This document shows, one piece after another, positions 17,354-25,742 of a stretch of DNA of 64,000 nt (positions within the stretch are counted from its first letter, which is position 1; each line of letters begins with the position of its first letter). The DNA is from JBGMEA01 sp041447245. GTDB taxonomy: Bacteria > Bacillota > Clostridia > Eubacteriales > Anaerofustaceae. A model generated the notes under the pieces. The model searched no databases. It was not told the origin of the DNA and saw nothing but the letters and a program-made list of their open reading frames with translations. The stretch spans positions 36,556 to 100,555 of the forward strand of contig JBGMEA010000015.1 of assembly GCA_041447245.1 (NCBI GenBank), written 5' to 3'. A program made the translations under genes and the position numbers.

Positions 17354-18395
17354 ATCGGAACCATCCTTTCGTTCTGTTTGCGATTCTGACCAACGTCAGC
17401 ATGACAGGCACTTCGACGAGCACTCCGACGACGGTTGCCAACGCGACGGGACTTTGCGCCCCGAAGAGAGAAATAGCAACGGCCACTGCGAGTTCAAAAA
17501 AGTTCGAAGCTCCGATCATTCCCGCGGGAGCCGCGATATCATGCGGCAGTTTCAATGCTCTGGAGGCAGAATATGCTACGAAAAAGATCAAAAAAGTCTG
17601 AAGAATGAGCGGAACGGCGATCAGCAGGATATGCACGGGGTTTGCCAAAATCGTGTTGCCCTGAAACGAGAAAATGATAATCAGGGTCAAAAGCAGTCCG
17701 ATGGTTGTCAGATTGCCGAACTTGGGAATGAATCGCTGTTCCAGATATTCGGTGCCGTATTTTTTCGTGATGACATTGCGTGTGACGGCACCGCCGCTCA
17801 GCGGAATGACCACGAAAAGCACCACCGAGAAAATGAGCGTGTTCCACGGGATGCTCACTCCGCTGACTCCCAGCAGAAACGCGACGATGGGGGTGAACGC
17901 GACGAGGATGATGAGATCGTTTGTCGCGACCTGCACGACCGTATAGGCAGCATTCCCGTTTGTCAGATGACTCCATACGAAAACCATGGCGGTGCACGGA
18001 GCCGCCCCAAGCAGAATGGCTCCGGACAAATATGCTCCCGCGAGATCGGTCGGGATAAATGATTTGAAAATCACGAAGAAAAACAGCCAGGCAATGCCGA
18101 ACATCGTAAACGGTTTGATCAGCCAGTTGGTGGCCCATGTGACGAATAATCCTTTCGGATTTTTCCCGACATTGCGGATGCTCTGAAAATCGACCTTCAG
18201 CATCATCGGATAGATCATCAGCCAAATCAGCACGGCGATCGGAATCGATACGTTGGCATATGCGAAACGGGCAAGGAAAGCCGGAATCATCGGCAGAAAT
18301 TTGCCGATGGCTACCCCTCCGACCATGCACAGCACAACCCAGATGCTCAGGTATTTTTCAAAGAATCCGATTTCGGCGCGGCGGTTCTCTTTCAT
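17346..18395 (-). CDS. acr3: Acr3-type arsenite efflux permease
   Basis: 349 residues with ten hydrophobic helices. Acr3 signatures include IGFFEKYLSIWVVLCMVGG at the N-terminus, YPMMLKVDF, the helix stretch LGAAPCTAMVFVWSHLTNG with the conserved cysteine, and the late AAPAGMIGASNFFELAVAVAI. Acr3 exports arsenite across the membrane using proton-motive force. It precedes and overlaps arsC. Spacing to the upstream permease is about 110 bases. Confidence 0.92.
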   Translation of the reverse strand: MKENRRAEIGFFEKYLSIWVVLCMVGGVAIGKFLPMIPAFLARFAYANVSIPIAVLIWLMIYPMMLKVDFQSIRNVGKNPKGLFVTWATNWLIKPFTMFGIAWLFFFVIFKSFIPTDLAGAYLSGAILLGAAPCTAMVFVWSHLTNGNAAYTVVQVATNDLIILVAFTPIVAFLLGVSGVSIPWNTLIFSVVLFVVIPLSGGAVTRNVITKKYGTEYLEQRFIPKFGNLTTIGLLLTLIIIFSFQGNTILANPVHILLIAVPLILQTFLIFFVAYSASRALKLPHDIAAPAGMIGASNFFELAVAVAISLFGAQSPVALATVVGVLVEVPVMLTLVRIANRTKGWFRYE

Positions 18396-18508
18396 AACAG
18401 ATTACTCCTTATATTTGCGATAACGCTTATGCCTGCGAAGGCAAAGTGATCCGTTTTTTTCTCTTTGCTGAATGCATCTGTCCGAAAAATATATGCGGGT
18501 TTCGGGCA

Positions 18509-19045
18509 TCAGTCCATGGTTTCCGCATTGTGATAAATCTCCCGTATTTCCTGCTTTGACAGGAGTTTCGAGAGAATCCATGCGATGACGATGATCCCGG
18601 GGATATCGATCAGCAGTCTTGTGATGGCGAATTTTGTCCCCAATGCCGCGATCTCAAACAGAAGCATCGGTATTTTGGTCGTTGACCAAGCGCCGATGAA
18701 AATGAGTACATTGCTGAATTTGACACCTTTTTTCATAAAGACGGCGGCAACCGGGAACGCTCCGTACAGAGGGCCTGCCGCTGCCGAACCGATGAATACG
18801 GCAAGCAGAATCCCCTTGATTCCTGAGCCTTCTCCCATATATTTGATCATGGTTTCTTTCGGCACCCAGACATCCAGCAGTCCCATCAGGATGAAAATCG
18901 GGGGGATGATGAGCATCATTTGTTTAATTTGCCCGACTGAATTTCCGATGGCCTTCCATCCGATCTGCGGATAGACCAGTGTCAGAATGACAACACCGAC
19001 CAGGGTTACAATAAATGCGCGGTAGCGCTTGATCACTTTTTTCAT
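18509..19045 (-). CDS. Half-size ArsP-like permease, second subunit
   Basis: The start (MKKVIKRYRAF, 19045) lies 1 base after the stop of the preceding half-gene. The 178-residue product has about five helices and carries GSAAAGPLYGAFPVAAVFMKKGVKFSNVLIFIGAW, which resembles the second-half repeat of ArsP_1 permeases (such as the full-length gene at 21967). The two half proteins sum to about 337 residues, the length of a complete ArsP. They probably form a heterodimer; substrate unknown. Confidence 0.7.
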   Translation of the reverse strand: MKKVIKRYRAFIVTLVGVVILTLVYPQIGWKAIGNSVGQIKQMMLIIPPIFILMGLLDVWVPKETMIKYMGEGSGIKGILLAVFIGSAAAGPLYGAFPVAAVFMKKGVKFSNVLIFIGAWSTTKIPMLLFEIAALGTKFAITRLLIDIPGIIVIAWILSKLLSKQEIREIYHNAETMD

Positions 19046-19046
19046 A

Positions 19047-19526
19047 TCAGCCCACCGCCAGTCCGATGACGTATGCCACAAGAAAGGAGAAGACAAACGC
19101 AAGCGCATTTCTCCATACTGTCAGTTTTAAACCGAAATATTTGATTTCCACCGGCATTGTCACGATTCCGACCATCATCAGCGCGGATACAAATGCGCCG
19201 ATCTGCATATATCCCGCACCGCCCTGCAACAGCATGGCAGCCATCGGAAATGCAACAAAGCCCGGGATCAGTGTGACGGCACCGACCAATGCGGCCAGTG
19301 CCACTCCAAGCCAGCCGGAATCCGAGCCGATCATTTTTGAAATAACCTCGGCATTGAGTACTGCGAGCAGTATCCCAACCAAAAGGATGACGACCAAAAA
19401 CTGGGGCAGAATGTTTTCAAAGGATTTCCACGCTTTTTTAAGTGACAATTTTGTTTTCTGTTTGTCTTTCAAGAAGGAAATTGCCAGCAAAAGCACGGTT
19501 ACTCCATATAAAATATAAGTGTCCAT
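19047..19526 (-). CDS. Half-size ArsP-like permease, first subunit
   Basis: 159 residues: one helix (4-18), a basic loop (KDKQKTKLSLKKAWKSFEN), then about four helices with GAVTLIPGFVAFPMAAMLLQGGAGYMQIGAFVSALMMVG, again like one ArsP_1 repeat. The CSCS motif of full-length ArsP is absent from both halves. Located between the thioredoxin-like gene and its partner half, both on one transcript. Transport substrate cannot be deduced; arsenical or other metalloid is suggested by context. Confidence 0.7.
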   Translation of the reverse strand: MDTYILYGVTVLLLAISFLKDKQKTKLSLKKAWKSFENILPQFLVVILLVGILLAVLNAEVISKMIGSDSGWLGVALAALVGAVTLIPGFVAFPMAAMLLQGGAGYMQIGAFVSALMMVGIVTMPVEIKYFGLKLTVWRNALAFVFSFLVAYVIGLAVG

Positions 19527-19568
19527 GTTCCGATCTCCTTTGTCTTTCCGCTTTTTGACGGCTGATGA

Positions 19569-19922
19569 TCAGCGGAGATTTTTCAGTATTTTTACGACTT
19601 CGTCTGTCTTGAGCACTTTGCCGTAGGAAACGACCTTGCCGTCAATGACAAGTGCGGGCGTACTCATGACGCCGTATTTCGCGATCTCCGCAAAATCTGT
19701 GATGTGATCAACTTCCGTGCTCATGCCGAGCGATGCCAGTGCCTCCTTGGTAGCGGCCTCCAGCTGATTGCATTTGGCGCACCCGCTGCCAAGAATTTTG
19801 ACTGTATTTCCCTGTGCGGACGTTTCCGTCGGTGCTGTTTTTTGTTGGTCTGTGCAGTTGCCTGTGCACCCGCACCCGCAGTCCGTCTGTTCTTCTTTCT
19901 TTTTCTTTCCGAATAATGCCAT
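19569..19922 (-). CDS. Thioredoxin-fold redox-active disulfide protein with Cys-rich N-terminus
   Basis: About 117 residues. The C-terminal 77 form a small thioredoxin fold with VKILGSGCAKCNQLEAATKEAL (CxxC active pair) and VMSTPALVIDGKVVSYG (cis-proline). The N-terminus adds KKKKEEQTDCGCGCTGNCTD, a four-cysteine cluster likely to bind metal or metalloid. ATG 19922 is preferred to an in-frame TTG at 19931. Such proteins regularly accompany ArsP-like permeases in Clostridia; electron donation or arsenic handover is inference. Confidence 0.8.
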   Translation of the reverse strand: MALFGKKKKEEQTDCGCGCTGNCTDQQKTAPTETSAQGNTVKILGSGCAKCNQLEAATKEALASLGMSTEVDHITDFAEIAKYGVMSTPALVIDGKVVSYGKVLKTDEVVKILKNLR

Positions 19923-19984
19923 AATGATCAATTCTCCTTTCAGAATTTTAATTTGATTTTAAACCACAATGCTGTGATTGTGTT

Positions 19985-21142
19985 CTAATTTTTCTTTTCT
20001 TTGAATTGCGCGTATGCTGCGAAGCCGATCAGCAGCATGATCACCGAAGCGATCAGGTAAATGGTCGGAATGCCGGATGCGCCGATGATCTTTGCGTTGA
20101 TTCCCGTGCCGATGGCTCCGCCCACAAACATATTGAACGATGCCATGGACATGGCGGTCCCTCTTGTCTTTGGAAGTGTTTCCTGCGCCGCCGCGACCAG
20201 CGTCGATTGCAGAAAGATAAACGCGACGCCGAAGAAAAACAGTCCGGGGACAAGAAGATATAAGGAGCGGCCTGCCGAGAGGGCATACAGCGAAAGAGAT
20301 CCGAGAACGCCGGTTAAGATAAAATACCGTGCGCCCGTCCTTTGCTTCAGTTTTGGTGCGAGCCTGCCTCCGAGCACGGTGCCCAATCCGAACAAAGAGA
20401 GAATGAGCCCGACGCCCAACACGTCGTATCCCGTGAGCTGCTGCAGCAATTTCCCGGAATAGGTAAAGGTGCCGAATACGCTGAATCCCACGAAAAAGAT
20501 TGTCAGAACGATGCGCATGAATTTCGGATTGCCGAGGGGTTCGCGATATGCTTTGACGTAATTCAATGTCGAGATGACGGGAGTGTCTCTCTGCAGCAAT
20601 TTCAGCATCAGCAGTGCCGCAATCAGTTCCGCTGCGCCGTATGCGATATACACGACGCGCCACGATCCGAAATAAGCCAGAGCTCCGCCGATTGCCGTTG
20701 CGCTCGCTCCGCCCAGAAACATCAGTCCCATGACTTTTCCCAACGCCTTGTGACGGTGCGCATCATCATAACTCTGCCCTACCAAGGCCATGGTTACGGG
20801 GAAAATACCCGCGGCAAAGGCTCCGTTCATTGCTCTGAGGAAAATCAGGGAGGTCAGATTGAATGCAAAGCCGCCGAGAATGCTGAAGAGCGCCGTTCCC
20901 ATTGCGGCGATATTGATGATTTTGACTTTGCCGAACCGATCCGACAGAGGTCCGAACAGCAGCGTGAATGCGCCGAAGGCCAGCATGTACGCGGTGACGG
21001 ATACGGCGGCGGTTTCCACACTCAAGTGCAGATCGGTCGCGATGTTCAGGAGCAGCGGTGCAGCGGCGTAATTGTCTCCGTTTGCCAGAAACGCCATGAA
21101 GCCCAACAGCAGAATCATTTTGCTTTTGTTTTGATTGTCCAT
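19985..21142 (-). CDS. MFS transporter in ars operon
   Basis: 385 residues with twelve predicted helices. MFS signatures: FGPLSDRFGKVKIIN in loop 2-3 and the central break before FMRIVLTIFFVG. Start 21142 follows GGAGA; an earlier in-frame start has no site. The fold matches drug/H+ antiporters (multidrug or arabinose-efflux group). Position between ferredoxin-DUF2703 and thioredoxin genes suggests a role in arsenical export, but the substrate is not encoded in visible motifs. Confidence 0.82.
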   Translation of the reverse strand: MDNQNKSKMILLLGFMAFLANGDNYAAAPLLLNIATDLHLSVETAAVSVTAYMLAFGAFTLLFGPLSDRFGKVKIINIAAMGTALFSILGGFAFNLTSLIFLRAMNGAFAAGIFPVTMALVGQSYDDAHRHKALGKVMGLMFLGGASATAIGGALAYFGSWRVVYIAYGAAELIAALLMLKLLQRDTPVISTLNYVKAYREPLGNPKFMRIVLTIFFVGFSVFGTFTYSGKLLQQLTGYDVLGVGLILSLFGLGTVLGGRLAPKLKQRTGARYFILTGVLGSLSLYALSAGRSLYLLVPGLFFFGVAFIFLQSTLVAAAQETLPKTRGTAMSMASFNMFVGGAIGTGINAKIIGASGIPTIYLIASVIMLLIGFAAYAQFKEKKN

Positions 21143-21195
21143 ATTGATTTCTCCATTTGTGTCGTTCTTTTGTGTCTTTCTGTCGCAGAAACCGC

Positions 21196-21954
21196 TCAGC
21201 AGCACCCGTCTTCGCAGGAACAGATGGATTTTGCGGCTTTCCCTTCAAAGAACGTTCTCAGATTGCCGGGCAAAATGTAGGTGCTTTTTGTTTCCGATTT
21301 GTGCGATGCGAATGCCGTACGCAGAATTTCGCGTGCCAGCATTTCTTTGGGCGGAATCTCATAAGTATGTCCTTTGTATTCGAATGCGCGGCAGTCCACA
21401 TCGGTGCCGCTGATATCCGAACAGCATCCGCAATCGGTTTCTTTGATGCTGCCGCAAATGTCCTGCCCGTTGACCCGAATGGTAGGGGAAGAGAGAAATT
21501 CATGTTGCTCGGCAAGCTGCGCTGTTGCGATTTCGATTTTACTGTACCTGACCCGGTATCCCGCCAGTGCCAACGCAGGGGTGAGATCGCAGAGCACTTC
21601 TTCCAGCACGGCGTCCGTGCCGATGCACCGCTCGCAGGTATGCAGGTCGAGATAAAGGTACTCCACCGAGAGTTCCTCTGTTGCGGAACATCCGCATGCA
21701 CAGGATTCTTGAGCTTCTGCAAAAGGAATTCCGTTTGGCGGAACCCAACCCGTGTCGTCTCCCACATAGGTGATCGCCCCCACAGGGCACAGATCTCCGC
21801 AGCCGTGGCAGTGATCGATGCAGTGTTTCGGCTGCCTGACCACAGGCACGGGGAATTTGTTTTTGTCGTAGACTCCGTGCGTGCATTTTTGTCCGCATTT
21901 GCCGCACTCTGCGCATATTGTGTAATCAATGACCGGATACCATGTGTCTGCCAA
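21196..21954 (-). CDS. Ferredoxin-DUF2703 fusion protein
   Basis: 252 residues. The N-terminal half holds an 8-cysteine ferredoxin-like pattern (CAECGKCGQKC and CHGCGDLCPVGAI). A CACGCS cluster follows, then a DUF2703 domain (LYLDLHTCERCIGTDAVLEEVL ... SSPTIRVNGQDIC ... DCGCCSDI) that has a thioredoxin-like layout with CxxC. The C-terminus ends CSCEDGCC. This cysteine density suggests redox or metalloid handling. It sits 12 bases after arsP within the ars operon. Activity unknown. Confidence 0.8.
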   Translation of the reverse strand: MADTWYPVIDYTICAECGKCGQKCTHGVYDKNKFPVPVVRQPKHCIDHCHGCGDLCPVGAITYVGDDTGWVPPNGIPFAEAQESCACGCSATEELSVEYLYLDLHTCERCIGTDAVLEEVLCDLTPALALAGYRVRYSKIEIATAQLAEQHEFLSSPTIRVNGQDICGSIKETDCGCCSDISGTDVDCRAFEYKGHTYEIPPKEMLAREILRTAFASHKSETKSTYILPGNLRTFFEGKAAKSICSCEDGCC

Positions 21955-21966
21955 AATTATTTCCTC

Positions 21967-22983
21967 CTATATCAGATATGGCTGGATGATGTTGAAAAGA
22001 TAACCGACGAGGATGATGCCGACTGTACAGATTGCGATAAACAAACCCAGCAATTTCGGTTTGACTGCTTTTCTGAGCATGATCATCGAAGGCAGGGAAA
22101 GCGTGGTGACAGCCATCATGAACGAGAGAACCGTTCCGAGCTGCGCCCCTTTATACAAAAGTGCTTCTGCGATCGGTATGCTGCCGAAAATATCCGCGTA
22201 CATCGGTACGCCGATGAGTGTGGCAATCACAACCCCGAACGGATTTCTGCTGCCCAATGCGGTGCTGACCCAATCTTCGGGAATCCAATTGTGTATGACG
22301 GCTCCGATTCCGACTCCGATCAGAACATAGGGAAACACTTTTTTGAACGTCGCGACCATCTGTTCTTTCGCATAGATCAGTCGGTCCCGTTTTGTCAGTT
22401 CGGGTGATGCCAGATCGACGCTGCCCGACGTCAGAATGAACTCTTCGACATAGCGCTGCATATGCAGTTTTTCGATCAGGCTTCCGCCAAGCACCGCAAT
22501 GACGAGCCCGAGCAAGACATAGACGATGGCAACCTTAGATCCGAAGATGCTCATGAGCAGCAGAAGCGAACCCAAATCGACCATCGGCGAGGAAATCAAA
22601 AACGAGAACGTCACCCCGACCGGAAGCCCTGCGGAACTGAATCCGATGAACAGCGGAATGGAAGAACAGGAACAAAACGGAGTGACCGTGCCCAGAAGCG
22701 CTGCAATGGTATTTGCACCGATCCCGCGGAACCGACCCAGAATTTTTTTGCTTCGTTCCGGAGGAAAGTAACTCTGGATGTAACTGATCAGGAAAATCAG
22801 TGTGCAGAGAAGGATGGTAATTTTAATGACGTCATACAGGAAAAACTGCAGACTGCCCGCCCATTTGCCGGAGATGTCCAGCCCGAGCGAAGTGAGCAGA
22901 TTTCCTATGAGGGCATTGAGCCATTTCATGGCAAGAACCTGGTTTTGAAAAAAGTCCCATACGGATTTGAGTATCTGTAGCAT
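21967..22983 (-). CDS. arsP: ArsP-family permease (full length)
   Basis: 338 residues from ATG 22983 (GAGG just upstream); eight or more helices. The diagnostic first-repeat motif GTVTPFCSCSSIPLFIGFSSAGLPVGV contains the CSCS cysteines; the second repeat reads GVPMYADIFGSIPIAEALLYKG. ArsP exports trivalent organoarsenicals such as methylarsenite in characterised members, and related permeases handle other substrates. First structural gene after arsR; a second ArsR-type palindrome lies between them. Confidence 0.85.
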   Translation of the reverse strand: MLQILKSVWDFFQNQVLAMKWLNALIGNLLTSLGLDISGKWAGSLQFFLYDVIKITILLCTLIFLISYIQSYFPPERSKKILGRFRGIGANTIAALLGTVTPFCSCSSIPLFIGFSSAGLPVGVTFSFLISSPMVDLGSLLLLMSIFGSKVAIVYVLLGLVIAVLGGSLIEKLHMQRYVEEFILTSGSVDLASPELTKRDRLIYAKEQMVATFKKVFPYVLIGVGIGAVIHNWIPEDWVSTALGSRNPFGVVIATLIGVPMYADIFGSIPIAEALLYKGAQLGTVLSFMMAVTTLSLPSMIMLRKAVKPKLLGLFIAICTVGIILVGYLFNIIQPYLI

Positions 22984-23013
22984 GGTTTCCTCGCCGAAAA
23001 TTATTTTTTTCAA

Positions 23014-23029
23014 ATCAATAAAATTTGAT
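23014..23029. promoter_or_regulatory. Candidate ArsR operator 2
   Basis: ATCAA-TAAAAT-TTGAT, the same half-sites and spacing as the palindrome before arsR; lies 31 bases upstream of arsP. Confidence 0.55.
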
Positions 23030-23051
23030 GTGTTAAGTTTTTAAAAAGCCG

Positions 23052-23381
23052 TTATCGGCTTGGTGCGGCACAAGTGTCGCAATCGTTTTGTTCCAAAGGA
23101 GAAAGCGTGGTCAGCTCAATCAATCGGTGCATCGCATTTGCCGCACCGATTTCACTGATACGGTAATGTGTCCACTTTCCCTCCTGTCTGCTGCTTACAA
23201 TTCCTGATTCAACAAGTACTTTCATGTGATAGGAAAGTGCGGACTGCTTCATGCCGAGACGTTCGGTTAAAACGCAGGCACATTTTTCTCCGCCGCGCAA
23301 CAGTGCAAGAATCTTGAGCCTGTTTTCGTCGCAGAATGCTTTGAAAATTTTTGCGTTGTCAAAATCGCTGTTTGACATCAT
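23052..23381 (-). CDS. arsR: ArsR-family metalloregulator
   Basis: About 109 residues with the ArsR winged helix: KIFKAFCDENRLKILALLRGGEKCACVLTERLGMKQSALSYHMKVL. The ECCxC-like metal site is present as GEKCACVL, and two further cysteines lie at the C-terminus (CDTCAAPSR). The start is one of two adjacent ATGs (23381/23378) behind GAGGTG. A perfect 16-bp palindrome overlaps the leader. Arsenite binding would release the repressor and induce the whole minus-strand operon to arsC. Confidence 0.9.
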   Translation of the reverse strand: MMSNSDFDNAKIFKAFCDENRLKILALLRGGEKCACVLTERLGMKQSALSYHMKVLVESGIVSSRQEGKWTHYRISEIGAANAMHRLIELTTLSPLEQNDCDTCAAPSR

Positions 23382-23390
23382 ACACCTCAA

Positions 23391-23406
23391 ATCAAAATAT
23401 TTTGAT
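23391..23406. promoter_or_regulatory. Candidate ArsR operator 1
   Basis: Perfect palindrome ATCAAAATATTTTGAT ten bases upstream of the arsR start codon, matching the half-sites at 23014-23029. Confidence 0.75.
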
Positions 23407-23472
23407 GTGAATATCATATCACTCCGATTGAAACCTGTCAAGGGATCATAGAAAAAAGTTCAAGATCGAAAA

Positions 23473-23507
23473 CAAAAAAAACCGTCATACATAACGGTAT
23501 GACGGTT
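23473..23507 (-). terminator. Terminator of MarR gene 1
   Basis: 11-bp perfect arms AACCGTCATAC / GTATGACGGTT over a 6-base loop, followed on the minus strand by T8. Confidence 0.8.
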
Positions 23508-23634
23508 GCATTTTGCATGTATTTGTGCGCCCTCTGCGCGATGATGCGTCTGCCTGCTATTGTCGATTATCGACTCTGGTTCGCGCTACAGAGCAGAATG
23601 GTTTGATTTATGGCGCTATTATGCAAAAAATCAG

Positions 23635-24084
23635 TTATGCCTGACGTTTGTTTTCCGCTTCGTATTGTTCCACAGCATGGAGCATTATATGCGCACTTTG
23701 TTTAAACGCATCCAACGCTTCGGGTGGGATATATTGGATCATTCGGGCATACTGCTCGTCCGTTTGTTTTTCCATGCGATTTACCAGATTGCGTCCGTCT
23801 TTGCTCAGGCTGATCAGAATCATTCGTCTGTCGTTTTCCTGTGTTTGTCGCAGGACAAGATTTTTTTCCACCAATTGATTCACGGTTCGGCTGACCGTGC
23901 TGTTGTCCAATCCCACGAGGGATGAGAGCATTTTCAGAGAGATTCCGTCATGATGCCCGATTTCCTGAATAACGGTTGCCTGAGACATGCTCAGCCCGCT
24001 TGCAATAATGTTTTTGATATTGATGGTTGCCATCTTTTTTCGGATCAGAGTAAAAACGGTTTTCATTTCATTTGCTTCCGTCAT
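23635..24084 (-). CDS. MarR-family regulator 1
   Basis: 149 residues. The winged helix reads ATVIQEIGHHDGISLKMLSSLVGLDNSTVSRTVNQLVEKNLVLRQTQENDRRMILISLSKDGRNL, including the wing motif ENDRR. No cysteine sensor is obvious. It stands alone with its own terminator and is one of three tandem MarR genes. Targets unknown. Confidence 0.88.
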   Translation of the reverse strand: MTEANEMKTVFTLIRKKMATINIKNIIASGLSMSQATVIQEIGHHDGISLKMLSSLVGLDNSTVSRTVNQLVEKNLVLRQTQENDRRMILISLSKDGRNLVNRMEKQTDEQYARMIQYIPPEALDAFKQSAHIMLHAVEQYEAENKRQA

Positions 24085-24212
24085 GTTGTCCTCCGTATAC
24101 GCGTTTCGTTTAATTCATTCAATCGGAAACCACCAAAAAAATTTGCCGTGCCGTACCTTTTCACCGATTGCCTCCGGGAATATGGTCGGCGCGGCAATTA
24201 AATTTTTTTATG

Positions 24213-24686
24213 TTATCGATGTTTTGCCGCAAAGTCTTCCTGTTGGATGCGGTCAAAATTGTAAAGAAATGACTTTTTCAATATCTGCACACCGTGCACA
24301 ATCCGTTCCTGCTCTTCATCCGGAAATTCCGCAAGAACACGACGATAATACTGGTCGATTTCTTTTTGATAAGAAGTAAGAAACTCTGCCCCTTTTTCCG
24401 TGAGCGTCAGATCCAACGTTCGTCTGTCTTCGGCCGTTTTGACGGCAGACAGATATCCTGCCTGTTTCAGACTTTCGACGGTGCGGCTGATCGTGCTTTT
24501 TTCATGGCAGAGCTGGTCGGAAAGATCCTGCAGATTGATGTGACGTGCGCGCTTGATTTCCAAGAGTACATTCAATTGGCATTTTGTGATTTCTTTTTGC
24601 AGCAGGACGGTATTCTGAACCGTTGTGAGGTATTTGTGCATCATTCGGTAGCATTCCAGCAATTCATTCGTTCGTTTCATATCCAA
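24213..24686 (-). CDS. MarR-family regulator 2
   Basis: 157 residues with the MarR core CQLNVLLEIKRARHINLQDLSDQLCHEKSTISRTVESLKQAGYLSAVKTAEDRRTLDLTLTEKGAE. Recognition helix (KSTISRTVESL) and wing (AEDRR) are intact. The dimerising C-terminal helix is YYRRVLAEFPDEEQERIVHG. No partner gene is adjacent except the other MarR genes, so it may regulate itself or distant targets. Confidence 0.88.
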   Translation of the reverse strand: MDMKRTNELLECYRMMHKYLTTVQNTVLLQKEITKCQLNVLLEIKRARHINLQDLSDQLCHEKSTISRTVESLKQAGYLSAVKTAEDRRTLDLTLTEKGAEFLTSYQKEIDQYYRRVLAEFPDEEQERIVHGVQILKKSFLYNFDRIQQEDFAAKHR

Positions 24687-24860
24687 TCCCCCGCAGTGTC
24701 TTAAAAAATGCAGAACCGTATGCAGATTACGATGTAAACAATCGTTCTATTTTTATTATACATATTTTTTTTTCAAGGGCAACTAAAATTTTCTAAAAGT
24801 GTATATATTCAGAAATGTTTTTTATGCAAATGTATTTTTATTTGTATTTTGTATCTATCA

Positions 24861-24890
24861 AAAAAGAGCCTGCACCGAAGTGCAGACTCA
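24861..24890 (-). terminator. Terminator of MarR gene 3
   Basis: CTGCAC/GTGCAG stem extended by GAG/CTC, followed by T6 on the minus strand. Confidence 0.7.
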
Positions 24891-24922
24891 GAAATGAAGT
24901 TCTCTTTCGCGGAGAACGTTCT

Positions 24923-25402
24923 TTACAATGCTTGCGGATCATATTCATTCTCTGCTTTTGCCGTATGATGCAGAATGTATCCTGCGGAAACGGCATTGAC
25001 GAGCAAATTCAGACTTTCGAAAACCTGATCCCGCTTTTCCTTCGGGATTGCGTTGTAGATTGTGCGAAAATGTGCGTCGATATTGGTTTCCACGCGCTCA
25101 AAAATATCATTCCCTTTTTCCGTCAGGGTAATTTTGATGTAACGTCGGTCATTGGCATTGATTTCGCGTATCGCGTATCCGTTATCTACGAGTTTGTTGA
25201 GAGTTCTGCTCATGGTACAGTTTTCTACGTTGAGCATTTCCGACAAGTCATTCAGGGAAATGCTTCCCGCACGGCCGATTTCGACCAATGCATGACATTG
25301 CGCCTGCGTAATCTGTGCGCAGTTCATTTCTCCGTCGATCAGTGCAGATAGTTTTCGCTGTATAACCCGCTCCAATTCTCTCAATTCCTGTGAAGGATGC
25401 AT
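24923..25402 (-). CDS. MarR-family regulator 3
   Basis: About 159 residues from ATG 25402, behind GGAGGGA. The core reads QCHALVEIGRAGSISLNDLSEMLNVENCTMSRTLNKLVDNGYAIREINANDRRYIKITLTEKG. A cysteine in the recognition helix (NVENCTMSRT) could be redox sensitive. It is the first of three tandem MarR genes read leftwards. The three differ widely in sequence and so are not recent duplicates. Confidence 0.88.
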   Translation of the reverse strand: MHPSQELRELERVIQRKLSALIDGEMNCAQITQAQCHALVEIGRAGSISLNDLSEMLNVENCTMSRTLNKLVDNGYAIREINANDRRYIKITLTEKGNDIFERVETNIDAHFRTIYNAIPKEKRDQVFESLNLLVNAVSAGYILHHTAKAENEYDPQAL

Positions 25403-25742
25403 TCCGTCCCTCCATGTGTTTTTTGCAGCTGTTTTCCGCAAAAATATCCCGTTTCGCCAATGCCGGTGTATTTTGTCTTGGACTTGTAACAATATTATCG
25501 GTCAGAAATTCAGGAAAATTAGATGCAATCCCAAATTATTTTTTTTTGAGCAGAGAAGCGCTGTTTGTTCGGGATTTCCTGCTGTTCGAACATAGCGTAA
25601 AAAAGAGAGAAAAGGGCAGGGCTGGCAATCGAATCCTGTGGAAAATTCTGCGGGGCTGTGTTACAATGAAACCAATATTCATGCGGATACTTCACAATCG
25701 AAAGCAGACAACAAAAAACACTGACAGGATGAAAGAAAATTT
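25403..25742. other. Intergenic region with candidate promoter and inverted repeat
   Basis: No gene. A TGTTCG/CGAACA inverted repeat (25566-25592) and a weak promoter TGGAAA-N17-TACAAT (25639-25667) precede the solute-binding protein gene. The inverted repeat could be a regulator site. Confidence 0.4.
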
